Positions 44,275-52,640 of a stretch of 64,000 nucleotides of DNA are shown here, in pieces. Positions within the stretch are counted from its first letter, which is position 1; each line of letters opens with the position of its first letter. The stretch is from contig JAGVAP010000045.1 of NCBI GenBank assembly GCA_020060215.1, positions 1-64,000 of the forward strand, in the 5' to 3' direction. Source of the stretch: Deltaproteobacteria bacterium. Lineage in GTDB: Bacteria; Desulfobacterota; DSM-4660; Desulfatiglandales; HGW-15. The translations under genes and the position numbers were made by a program. The notes under the pieces are model-generated. The model made no database searches, was not told the origin of the DNA, and saw nothing but the letters and a program-made list of their open reading frames with translations.

Positions 44275-45474
44275 ATGATGAAGTCGAGAAGAGTGTTTGC
44301 TATTGGGGCCCTGTGCGCACTGTCTTTGGTGTTCTCAGCAGGAGGAGGGCTTCTTCATGCCGCCGATGTCCAAGAGATCACTATTGGCTACGCCGTATCC
44401 CTGACAGGGAGATTTGCCGTCGAGGGGAAGGAGACCAGTCGCGGGTACAATATGTGGGTTGACCAGATAAACGGGGCGGGAGGTTTGCGAGTCGGCAACA
44501 AACAGCGGAAAGTAAAGCTCACAGTCTACGACGACGAGAGCAATCCTTCCGTCTGTACCAAACTTTATGAGAAGCTGATTACGCGCGACAAGGTGGATCT
44601 GATTCTCAGCCCATGGGGCAGCGGCATCAATTTTGCTGCGTCGGCGGTGGCGGACAAATATAAGTACCCCATTATCATGTCTTCGGCTTCAGCAACCAGT
44701 ATTTGGGAAAGAGGGTTTACTTATATTTTCGAAACCACGCAATTGAGTCCCACCATGATGGCTCCCTGGAAGGAGTTGCTACAGGCACACAAAGACAAGA
44801 TCAAGAAGGTGGCCATTCTGTTTGAGAACTTTCTCTTCACGGTGGCGCTGAATGAAAGCCTGGTGCAATATGTGAAGGAGGTTGGCGCGGAACTGGTTCT
44901 CGACGAAAAATATCCCCTCGGATCAAAGGACTTTACCGGTTTGTTGTTGAAGGCAAAGGGTCTGAATCCCGACGCCGTTTTCGTCCTTAACATCATGCCG
45001 GCATCCGTATATGCCACCAGGCAGGCCAATGAGGTCGGGATCACCCCGAAACTGTACGCCGTCAATATCGGTCCCATGTTCGAAGAGGAGTTTATCGGGG
45101 GCTTGAAAGATCTTTCCGAGAAGGTCTGCGAATCCGGTTTCTGGCACCCGGAGCTCCCGTTTGAAGGCGCGAAGAAGTTCGCGAAGGAGTTTGAGGAAAA
45201 ATATAAGAAAAAACCTTCCACGGATGCGGCCTATGCCTATATCTCGACTCAGATCCTGACCCAGGCGATAGAAAAAGCGGGATCCATAGAGAGGGAAGCG
45301 GTGAACAAGGCGCTGCACAGCGGAAACTTCAAGACCATCCTCGGCCCCTACAAATATGACGAGAAAGGCATAAACAAGGAGCAGAGGGGATTCCTCTGCC
45401 AGGTGCAGAACGGGCAGCGCAAGATCGTGTGGCCGAAGGACCTTGCAAATGGCGAGGTGCAATTCAAGCGCTAG
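44275..45474 (+). CDS. periplasmic Liv-type substrate-binding protein, system 1
   Basis: 399 residues with a signal peptide (about 1-30, ending GGGLLHAAD). The mature protein is a type I periplasmic binding protein: ITIGYAVSLTGRFAVEGKE, INGAGGLRV, KVKLTVYDDES, and the pocket stretch SPWGSGINFAASAVADKYKYP. Such proteins bind branched-chain or aromatic carboxylates for LivHMGF. Two ATGs follow AAAAGGAGGAGAA directly, and the first is used. The 136-bp gap upstream has a TTGACA but no good -10 box. Confidence 0.9.
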   Translation: MMKSRRVFAIGALCALSLVFSAGGGLLHAADVQEITIGYAVSLTGRFAVEGKETSRGYNMWVDQINGAGGLRVGNKQRKVKLTVYDDESNPSVCTKLYEKLITRDKVDLILSPWGSGINFAASAVADKYKYPIIMSSASATSIWERGFTYIFETTQLSPTMMAPWKELLQAHKDKIKKVAILFENFLFTVALNESLVQYVKEVGAELVLDEKYPLGSKDFTGLLLKAKGLNPDAVFVLNIMPASVYATRQANEVGITPKLYAVNIGPMFEEEFIGGLKDLSEKVCESGFWHPELPFEGAKKFAKEFEEKYKKKPSTDAAYAYISTQILTQAIEKAGSIEREAVNKALHSGNFKTILGPYKYDEKGINKEQRGFLCQVQNGQRKIVWPKDLANGEVQFKR

Positions 45475-45824
45475 TGGGGCAGGAGAGACATGTAAGGCAG
45501 AGTTTCCTGTAGCGGCGGATACTGAGGCTCCGCGTGTGCGGTTTCAGTCTGTATTCTACCATGCTTTCCGGGGGGAGGGGTCGCGGACCCCTCGTCCCGA
45601 CAAAATGTTGTTTTAAAGACTGCTCCCGGGATACTCCGCACCCACCGAATTGCGTTCAAACGCCGGAAATGTCCGCTTCTACAGCGGAGTGGAGCTTTGA
45701 TCGGCCACAGAGCCGTTGATTCTATCCTTCGGACATACAGCTCAAGCGGATTGCTGATGAAAACCCAATTCCACTGCCCTGTAGGAATGATTGTCCACGA
45801 TATGAACAAATAGCCGGAGGCATT
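45475..45824. other. intergenic region with a terminator-like hairpin
   Basis: GAGGGGTC-GCG-GACCCCTC (45575-45593) is a perfect stem of 8 bp but lacks a T-run. A second small stem CCGCT...AGCGG lies near 45673. The rest of this 350-bp gap shows no gene. It may end the Liv/reductase transcript, so the SDR and biotin carboxylase could have their own promoter. Confidence 0.5.
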
Positions 45825-46565
45825 ATGCGAAAAGTCTTCATAGTCACGGGTGGTGGCGGCGGGATAGGAAGAGAGGTGGCTCTGGGTATTTGTAAGAGGG
45901 GAGATTCCCCGGTCATCATTGACAAAGATTACGCCCGGGCCAAAGAAACGGAGGATCTGGTAACTGGCTTCGGCATAGAGGGAACGGCCTACACGGCAGA
46001 CCTGACGAAAGCCGATGAGGTCAAAGAGGTTTTTGCAGAGATCTACCACGACTTCAAGAGCATCGATGGCCTTGTGAACAACGCGGGCGGGTATTTTGCT
46101 CCCATATCCATTGATGAGATGAATGCAGAGATTTGGGATATGGTTGTCGACGCAAATCTCAAAAGCGCTTTTTTGTGCTCCCTTGAGGCTTTTCATTATA
46201 TGAAGCCCATGAGGCACGGTAAAATTGTGAACCTGACTTCGACCTTGTTCCTTACCAGCGGCATGAGCCTGTCGCCTTACATCTCTGCAAAAGGCGGCGT
46301 GGTGGGCCTCACTAGAGCGTTAGCCGTAGATATGGGAGCTTTCAATATCAATGTCAACGCAATTGCACCAGGGCTCACCAGTACAGATTATGCCTACGAA
46401 GCTTTGGGCCGCGAAAGATTCGAAATCGTAAAGCAGTTGAAGGCAATCAAAAAGGATCAGACACCAGGTGATCTCGTCGGGCCGATACTCTTTTTGCTTA
46501 GCTCGGATAGTGACTCCATCACCGGTCAGACCCTTATTGTAGACGGAGGACGAGCGTTTCTCTAG
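45825..46565 (+). CDS. short-chain dehydrogenase/reductase (FabG-like)
   Basis: 246 residues, classical SDR. The coenzyme motif is TGGGGGIG (8-15), with NNAG near 85. The catalytic Ser lies in LTSTLF, and Tyr/Lys in YISAK. It ends in the usual TGQTLIVDGG. D36-D38 (IIDKDY) after the second strand suggests NAD preference. It should oxidise a hydroxy or reduce a keto group, for instance a 3-hydroxyacyl-CoA in ring-product beta-oxidation. GCCGGAGGC precedes the ATG. It lies 36 bp before the biotin carboxylase gene. Confidence 0.9.
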   Translation: MRKVFIVTGGGGGIGREVALGICKRGDSPVIIDKDYARAKETEDLVTGFGIEGTAYTADLTKADEVKEVFAEIYHDFKSIDGLVNNAGGYFAPISIDEMNAEIWDMVVDANLKSAFLCSLEAFHYMKPMRHGKIVNLTSTLFLTSGMSLSPYISAKGGVVGLTRALAVDMGAFNINVNAIAPGLTSTDYAYEALGRERFEIVKQLKAIKKDQTPGDLVGPILFLLSSDSDSITGQTLIVDGGRAFL

Positions 46566-46601
46566 CTCTTTTTGTACCATTTTTGACAAGGAAAAGAAGA
46601 A

Positions 46602-47954
46602 ATGAATAGCATTTCTCGCATTCTGATCGCGAACCGAGGCGAAATTGCGGCTCGTATCCTGAAAACCTGTAAAAAACTCGGTATAGAGAGTGTGCTCGTC
46701 GTTTCTGAAGCAGATAGAGAGAGCCTGCCTTCCAAAATGGCCGACAGATCGATCTGTATAGGACCGGCTCCTGCGAACGAGAGCTATTTAAAGATTGAAC
46801 TTCTGATTACGGCTGCACTTGGAACAAATTCGGACGCTATACATCCTGGATATGGTTTTCTTTCCGAGAACGCTGGACTCGCGAAAGCCTGCGTGAAGAA
46901 TGGACTGATTTTTGTGGGGCCTTCTGCAGAAGCGATTCAAAAAATGGGAAATAAGCTAGAGGCGAAAAAGATTGCAGGAAAGTGCGGCGTAAAGTGTATT
47001 GAAGGTTCCAGTGGTATACACAGAATGAGTGAAGCTATAGATGCATCCAAAGAGATCGGCTTTCCCGTTATCATAAAAGCTGCTGGTGGAGGGGGCGGCA
47101 GAGGCATGAAGGTGGTCGAAAATCTTGCACAACTCGAATTCGCCTTCGATATTTTATCGAGTGAGGTGCTCTCCGCTTTTGGAGACGGGACTCTCTTTAT
47201 AGAACGCTATTTTAAGAATGCTCGGCATGTCGAGGTGCAGATCCTAGGAGACCAATTAGGAAACATTGTGCACCTGGGTGAGAGGGACTGCTCGGTGCAG
47301 AGGAGATATCAAAAGATAATTGAAGAATCTCCGTGTAGTGTCATACATCAGGCTCTGCGAGAGCGGTTGTGTGGGTCGGCGGTTGCTATCGCTCGAGAGA
47401 TTGAATACGACAACTGCGGGACTGTTGAATTCGTCCTGGACCTCGATTCCAAAGAATTCTATTTCCTGGAAGTCAATACCAGGATCCAGGTCGAGCACCC
47501 GGTAACGGAACAAATATGTGGTATTGATATTGTTGAACACCAGATTAGAAGTGCCGCAGGAGAACAGTTGTGGATGCGGCAAGACGAGATAAAAAGCCGA
47601 GGACACGCTATTGAATGCAGGATAAATGCCGAGTCTTCCGATGGTAGTTTTCGGCCTTCCCCTGGCAGAATTACGGAATGGCACCCTCCGGAAGACAATT
47701 GCATCCGGATAGATACTCATTGCACTCCAGGATACCTGATCCCACCTTTCTATGATTCTCTCATCGCGAAAGTCATTTCAACTGGAAGTAATAGGCAGGA
47801 AGCGATTAGTCGGATGCAATCTGCACTTCGGAACTTTAAGGTGGAAGGTGTCGAAACAACTATTCCATTTCTTCAGAAGATCTTAAACAGTGAGGATTAT
47901 GTCAGTGGAAACTTCAACACTCAGTGGTTAGAAAAATTCCTGTCAAATCTCTAA
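46602..47954 (+). CDS. biotin carboxylase (AccC-type subunit)
   Basis: 450 residues, the usual AccC length. The N-terminal motif ILIANRGEIAARI and HPGYGFLSEN appear first. The ATP-grasp glycine loop is KAAGGGGGRGM, with ERDCSVQRRYQK and EVNTRIQVEHPVTE downstream. It carboxylates biotin on a carrier with ATP and bicarbonate. The only carrier and carboxyltransferase here are the pair at 33.3-35.4 kb, 11 kb upstream. It looks more A/T-rich by eye than the reductase genes, so it may have a different history. AAGGAAAAGAAG lies before the ATG. Confidence 0.92.
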   Translation: MNSISRILIANRGEIAARILKTCKKLGIESVLVVSEADRESLPSKMADRSICIGPAPANESYLKIELLITAALGTNSDAIHPGYGFLSENAGLAKACVKNGLIFVGPSAEAIQKMGNKLEAKKIAGKCGVKCIEGSSGIHRMSEAIDASKEIGFPVIIKAAGGGGGRGMKVVENLAQLEFAFDILSSEVLSAFGDGTLFIERYFKNARHVEVQILGDQLGNIVHLGERDCSVQRRYQKIIEESPCSVIHQALRERLCGSAVAIAREIEYDNCGTVEFVLDLDSKEFYFLEVNTRIQVEHPVTEQICGIDIVEHQIRSAAGEQLWMRQDEIKSRGHAIECRINAESSDGSFRPSPGRITEWHPPEDNCIRIDTHCTPGYLIPPFYDSLIAKVISTGSNRQEAISRMQSALRNFKVEGVETTIPFLQKILNSEDYVSGNFNTQWLEKFLSNL

Positions 47955-48055
47955 TACTCGCCCGGAGCCGACGCGATATCTATTAGTATTATCCTTCAAT
48001 GATCGATAGCATTCACCTGGTCCATGACTCTTAAGGAACAGATGCCGGTGTAGCC

Positions 48056-49228
48056 ATGGCAGAGATGAACCTCAAGTTGATCACGATTTTGAGCATCAGC
48101 CACCTGTTCATAGATCTTACAGGAGGTGCCCTTCCGGCAGTGATGCCCTTTCTGAAAGAAGCCCTCATCCTGAACTATTCCCAAGTGGGGGCCGTGATCA
48201 TGATCTCCAATGTCACCTCCTCCATAATACAGCCCTTCTTTGGATATCTCTCCGATAAGCGGCAAATCCGGTGGCTTTTGCCTTTTTCAGTCGTTCTGAC
48301 CTATGCCGGGTTCTCCTTGATCGGGTTCTCACCGACATACATCGTATTGCTCAGCTTCGTCATACTGAATGGCATGGGAATCGCCTCCTATCACCCGGAA
48401 GGCTTCAAGGTGATGCATTCTTTTACAGGCTCGCGTGTGGCCACCGGCATGTCTTTGTTCCAGGTGGGGGGGAGTCTTGGCCTTGCCCTGGGCCCGCTTT
48501 GCGCAGCCTACTCCACGCAAATGGCGGGTATTTCCGGAACATTGCTTTTCGCGCTTCTGGGCGTTCCTGTCTTGACGGGCCTGCTGTTTACCAGGAGAGA
48601 GTGGTCCTCCGCGAAAGCGGCCTCTAAAAAGGATCCGCATCCTGCTGCGACCGCGGCAGAGGATAGAAAACGCACCTGGACTTCCATGGCGTTGCTTGTT
48701 CTTGCGGTGACCATGCGCTCCTGGGCTCATATGGGGATGCTCACGTTTGTGCCCTTTTACTACATGAATTCCGTTGACGGCGACCCGCTCACCGGCAGCA
48801 ATCTGGTCTTCATTTTCCTCATTGGAGGGACGGTGGGTACTCTAATAGGGGGAGTGATTGCGGATAAAATCGGCCACAGAAACTATTTTCTCGTTTCAAT
48901 GATCTTGTCAATTCCCTTGCTCTTTCTCCTCCTGCAGGCAAGCGGCACGGCGTTTGCCGTGATTCTTTTTGCGGCGGGGCTGGTGCTCATCTCCAGCTTT
49001 TCCGTCACGATTGTCATGGGTCAACAAATTTTGCACAAGAGACTTGGAATGGCATCCGGTCTGATGATGGGCTTCGTGATCGGTATGGGAGGGATAGGCG
49101 CAGGCCTTCTCGGACTGGTTGCCGACGCGTGGGGCATCGTCATGGTTCTGAGGCTGATCGCCTTCATGCCGCTCGCAGGACTGATTCCCCTCCTGTTAAT
49201 GCCCGATCCAAGGAGGAGAGTTGGTTGA
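48056..49228 (+). CDS. MFS transporter, fosmidomycin-resistance (Fsr)-like
   Basis: 390 residues with about twelve membrane segments and a central basic loop (about 180-205). SHLFIDLTGGALPAVMPFL at the N-terminus and PFFGYLSDKRQIRW in loop 2-3 are typical of the Fsr branch of the major facilitator superfamily. It probably exports or imports a small organic molecule. A clear terminator follows, so it is the last gene of the plus-strand region. Substrate unknown. Confidence 0.87.
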   Translation: MAEMNLKLITILSISHLFIDLTGGALPAVMPFLKEALILNYSQVGAVIMISNVTSSIIQPFFGYLSDKRQIRWLLPFSVVLTYAGFSLIGFSPTYIVLLSFVILNGMGIASYHPEGFKVMHSFTGSRVATGMSLFQVGGSLGLALGPLCAAYSTQMAGISGTLLFALLGVPVLTGLLFTRREWSSAKAASKKDPHPAATAAEDRKRTWTSMALLVLAVTMRSWAHMGMLTFVPFYYMNSVDGDPLTGSNLVFIFLIGGTVGTLIGGVIADKIGHRNYFLVSMILSIPLLFLLLQASGTAFAVILFAAGLVLISSFSVTIVMGQQILHKRLGMASGLMMGFVIGMGGIGAGLLGLVADAWGIVMVLRLIAFMPLAGLIPLLLMPDPRRRVG

Positions 49229-49276
49229 GAGCTCAGAAGGCCATTGAATCACAACTGAAAACGTGTTGAACCTGAT

Positions 49277-49317
49277 ACAGAAGTACAAAGCCCTTCTGTT
49301 TTTGTGATTTTTTTAAT
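49277..49317 (+). terminator. rho-independent terminator after the MFS gene
   Basis: ACAGAAG (49277-49283) pairs with CTTCTGT (49293-49299), followed by TTTTT and a further T-rich run to 49313. It separates the catabolic region from the ADP-forming synthetase cluster. Confidence 0.7.
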
Positions 49318-49401
49318 GATTCATGCTTACCAAAGTCAACGAGCCTTTTGGGATATTCATATGGCCCCAAAGGATATCAGCGTCCCCCAAAAACTCCAGA
49401 T

Positions 49402-49662
49402 ATGTCTGCCATAGTCCAACTTATCCCCTGTCACGTACACTGCTTTTACTCCGTAAACATGGCAGGTGTTGGTGCGGGCATGGTAGATCCTTCGTATATC
49501 GCAGGGGCAGCCAAAATTCGGATATACGCAAACCACCTGGCGGGCTGCGTCGGGGTTGCCTCAACCATTTTCAGTCTTGAAATCGACCAAAAAGAGGACC
49601 TGGCGTTGCAGGTCATTGAAACGGCCGAACGGATCTCACAGGGCATGGGTAGACCAAGATGA
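49402..49662 (+). CDS. small hypothetical protein, coupled to the next gene
   Basis: About 86 residues from an ATG at 49402 (an in-frame start at 49348 is also possible). There is no recognisable family. GAGMVDPSYIAGAAKIRIY and a charged end LEIDQKEDLALQVIETAERI look protein-like. Its stop overlaps the next start as ATGA, which suggests real translation, but no good ribosome site is visible at its own start. It may be a leader-like peptide or the tail of a lost gene. Confidence 0.35.
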   Translation: MSAIVQLIPCHVHCFYSVNMAGVGAGMVDPSYIAGAAKIRIYANHLAGCVGVASTIFSLEIDQKEDLALQVIETAERISQGMGRPR

Positions 49663-51089
49663 AAAATTTTTTCCATCCTTCCAATTTGGCGGTTTTCGGT
49701 GTGGCGGCCAATTCGAGAAATTTGGGCAAAAATATTATCTCCAACTCCGTGGAAATGGGCTTTAAAGGCGAGATTTATCCGGTAGGAAGAGAAGCAGGCG
49801 AGGTGTACGGCCGGAGGATCATAACCGATCCCCGGGCCTTGCCTCAAGGGATCGATTTGGCGGTGATCCTGGTCCCTGCCCAGTTTGTGGCGGAGACGCT
49901 CGAAACCTGCGGGGAAAAAGCAATTCGCCACGCCATCATTTCCACGGGGGGGTTCAGGGAATTCGACGATCAGGACAATCCGGCGGAAAAGGACATGGTC
50001 AGGGTCGCCGGGCGATATGGCATCCGATTTATCGGCCCCAACTGCATCGGCGTTATATGTACCGGATCGGGCCTTTGCACGCCGTTCAACCCCATGCAGG
50101 TCGGGAGGTTCAAGAAAGGCCCCGTGGGCCTGATCGTTCAGAGCGGCGGGGTAACCACCCAGTGCGCCTATTGTTTTTCCGAAGAACATGTGGGTTTTTC
50201 AAAAATTATCAGCATGGGCAATAAATTAGACTTAAATGAGATTGATCTCCTAAACTACCTCATCCATGACGAGGATACGGAACAGATTCACATGTACCTG
50301 GAAAGCATTGGAGACGGAAGGGCGCTGACAAGGCTCGCCAAAACATCGAAAAAACCGATTGTCATCTTCAAGTCAAACGTGAGCAAAACGGCATCCAAGG
50401 TCGCTTACTCCCACACGGCGGCCCTTTCAAATAATGACCGGATCGTGGATTGTTCTCTCAAGCAGGCGGGGATCGTGCGGGTGGAAGACATTCATCAGAT
50501 GACTGTGGCCGCCCGGGCGCTTCAACTCCCTGCTCTCAGGGGGAACCGATTGGCCGTCCTATCCATGTCAGGAGGGTTTTCGGTGATATTGGGAGATGCG
50601 TGCGAGCGATACGGATTTGAATGTCCTCCCTTGCCCCGCGAGCTCATGGACCAAATTGAGGGTTTTAGGCGGGCGGGGGTCATCCGCATGTCCAACCCCA
50701 TGGATTTTGGCGATGTTCACGACATCAAGGCCTTGGCATTCACTTTAGAGCATTGCATGGCATTGGACGATATCGACGGCGTCGTTTTATCCTTCATGTA
50801 TGAGCCTGAGATAGCGAAGATCTTCGGAGACGGGATCGGTACCCCTGAGCAGATCCTGAGTTTCATCAAAAGGATGTCTCAGGAGTACGACAAACCCATA
50901 GGACTCAGTTTTCTCGCAGAGAGAAAATACATCCAGGATTTCAAGAGAGTAAACGCCTTTCCCGTTTTCAATGACCCTGTGGAGAGTGTCCGTGGCTTGG
51001 GTTTGTTGCGGGATTACTGGCGGGGAATGCAAAGGAATCAGAAAATAAGCGACAGGGGAAAGTTATCCAAAAGCCAGATCATTTCTTAG
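49659..51089 (+). CDS. ADP-forming acyl-CoA synthetase alpha-type subunit, copy 1
   Basis: 476 residues: a CoA-binding Rossmann domain (about 1-135, ending GIRFIGPNCIG) and succinyl-CoA-ligase-like domains. The phosphohistidine is likely H252 in YSHTAALSN; most relatives have SHTGAL. The ATP-grasp domain is absent, so it needs a separate beta subunit, presumably the one at 54.1 kb. Such enzymes turn acyl-CoA into acid plus ATP, or run in reverse. It is the first of a tandem family. The start overlaps the small gene upstream. Confidence 0.88.
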   Translation: MKNFFHPSNLAVFGVAANSRNLGKNIISNSVEMGFKGEIYPVGREAGEVYGRRIITDPRALPQGIDLAVILVPAQFVAETLETCGEKAIRHAIISTGGFREFDDQDNPAEKDMVRVAGRYGIRFIGPNCIGVICTGSGLCTPFNPMQVGRFKKGPVGLIVQSGGVTTQCAYCFSEEHVGFSKIISMGNKLDLNEIDLLNYLIHDEDTEQIHMYLESIGDGRALTRLAKTSKKPIVIFKSNVSKTASKVAYSHTAALSNNDRIVDCSLKQAGIVRVEDIHQMTVAARALQLPALRGNRLAVLSMSGGFSVILGDACERYGFECPPLPRELMDQIEGFRRAGVIRMSNPMDFGDVHDIKALAFTLEHCMALDDIDGVVLSFMYEPEIAKIFGDGIGTPEQILSFIKRMSQEYDKPIGLSFLAERKYIQDFKRVNAFPVFNDPVESVRGLGLLRDYWRGMQRNQKISDRGKLSKSQIIS

Positions 51090-51211
51090 AACATTTCTTC
51101 AACCCTGGCTCAGTTGCTGTCGTGGGGGCGACCAACAATGCCCTTAAGATGAATTTCCGCATCATGCAGAATATAATTGATCTCTGGGATGATGGCGCTG
51201 CAATCTTGTAG
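51083..51211 (+). pseudogene. N-terminal scrap of a CoA-binding synthetase gene
   Basis: In the frame through 51089 the translation is EHFFNPGSVAVVGATN followed by ALKMNFRIMQNIIDL, the clear N-terminus of another CoA-binding domain. It ends at TAG 51209-51211 after about 40 residues. It overlaps the end of copy 1 and the spacer before copy 2. It is too short to work and marks a deleted paralogue. Confidence 0.7.
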
Positions 51212-51239
51212 AGTTGATGCACCCGGAGTTGGTGAAAGA

Positions 51240-52640
51240 ATGCAAAACAAGCGAAAGCTGATGGCCCGACTTGATGACCTGTTCCACCCAAGATCTGTAG
51301 CCATCGTGGGATTGCCCCGGGAGATGAAGATTGGGAAGCTTTTTCTCATCGCGCTTCAGGATCAGGGCTATCCCGGGCCTCTCTACCCTGTTCACCCGGA
51401 GGCTAAAGAGATTGATGGACTTAAGGCCTATCCGAGCGTCTCTGCCATCCCCGATCCCGTTGACCTGGCCATCATTCTTGTTCCCCATCATAGTGCCCTG
51501 CCTGTGGTCGAGGATTGCGCGGCCAAAGGCGTCAAGGGCGCGGTGCTCTTCACTGCCGGATATGGGGAAACCGGAACCGATGAAGGAAAGGCCCTGGAAG
51601 AGAGACTTGTTTCTGTTGCCCGTTGTTCAGGGATGCGGCTCTTCGGCCCAAACTGTATGGGACTTTATTGCCCTGCGAGCGGTCTTTCCTTTTTCCCCGA
51701 GCTCTCGAAAAAGCCGGGACCCGTGGGGTTTATCTCCCATAGTGGTTCGCTGGCGAACATCATGGCCCGCATAGGTCCCCAAAAGGGAATATATTTCAGC
51801 AAAGCCGTAAGCCTGGGGAATGAATGCGATCTGACCGCTGCCGATCTCCTTGCATACCTCGGAGAGGATCCGGAGACGGACGTCATCGGGGCATACCTGG
51901 AGGGCATCAAGAATGGCCCCGCTTTTCTAGCAGCCCTCAAAAATGCTTCATGGAAGAAACCGGTTGTCTTTTGGAAGGTGGGGTTGACCCAGGAAGGAAA
52001 TCGCGCTGCGGCCTCTCATACAGGAGCCTTGGGAGGCTCACGCGAGATTTGGGGAGCGGTTGTTCGGCAGGGAGGGGCAGTTTCTGTAAATGGCTTTGAT
52101 ATCCTGTTTGATACATTGATGGGTTTTTCTCTTTTGCCACGCAACTTGGGAGATCGAATCGCGATCCTCTCCGGCCCTGGCGGACTGGCCGTGGCCGCTG
52201 CGGAGGCCTGTGGAAACGCCGGTCTCAGGTTGGCGGAGATATCTCAGAAAACCCGTTCCACATTAGCCGATTTCATTCCACCCACAGGCACGAGCCTTCG
52301 GAACCCCATAGACGTGGGACTCTCAGCCTCCCTGGAGATTCAAATTTATACCCAAGCGGCTACTGCCTTGGCGGCAGATCCGGGGGTAGATGCCCTATTG
52401 GTGGCTGGTCGGGGCATGACGCCTGACTTGCATAAACTGTACTCACAAGGAATGATCCAGGCCCAAAGAAGGTCTGGAAAACCCATTGTTGTTGTTAACA
52501 TCCCCGGATTTGACGGGGATTTCGCAAGGGATCTATGCCAGGCCGGGGTTCCATTTTTTGAAACCGTGGAAAGGGCCATGACGATTTACGCACAGGTTCG
52601 TCAATACCAAATCTTGCAGGACCGCCGGTCGAATGCCTAG
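51240..52640 (+). CDS. ADP-forming acyl-CoA synthetase alpha-type subunit, copy 2
   Basis: About 467 residues. The CoA-binding domain starts LDDLFHPRSVAIVGLP and closes with RLFGPNCMG. The phospho-His is H260 in ASHTGALGG, the standard motif. RIAILSGPGGLAVAAAEACG is the last domain. There is no ATP-grasp domain. The frame is open from 51177, but the ATG at 51240 with GGTGAAAGA upstream begins the protein-like part. It shares the N-terminal half and motif set with copies 1 and 3, and overlaps copy 3 by 8 bases. Confidence 0.88.
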   Translation: MQNKRKLMARLDDLFHPRSVAIVGLPREMKIGKLFLIALQDQGYPGPLYPVHPEAKEIDGLKAYPSVSAIPDPVDLAIILVPHHSALPVVEDCAAKGVKGAVLFTAGYGETGTDEGKALEERLVSVARCSGMRLFGPNCMGLYCPASGLSFFPELSKKPGPVGFISHSGSLANIMARIGPQKGIYFSKAVSLGNECDLTAADLLAYLGEDPETDVIGAYLEGIKNGPAFLAALKNASWKKPVVFWKVGLTQEGNRAAASHTGALGGSREIWGAVVRQGGAVSVNGFDILFDTLMGFSLLPRNLGDRIAILSGPGGLAVAAAEACGNAGLRLAEISQKTRSTLADFIPPTGTSLRNPIDVGLSASLEIQIYTQAATALAADPGVDALLVAGRGMTPDLHKLYSQGMIQAQRRSGKPIVVVNIPGFDGDFARDLCQAGVPFFETVERAMTIYAQVRQYQILQDRRSNA

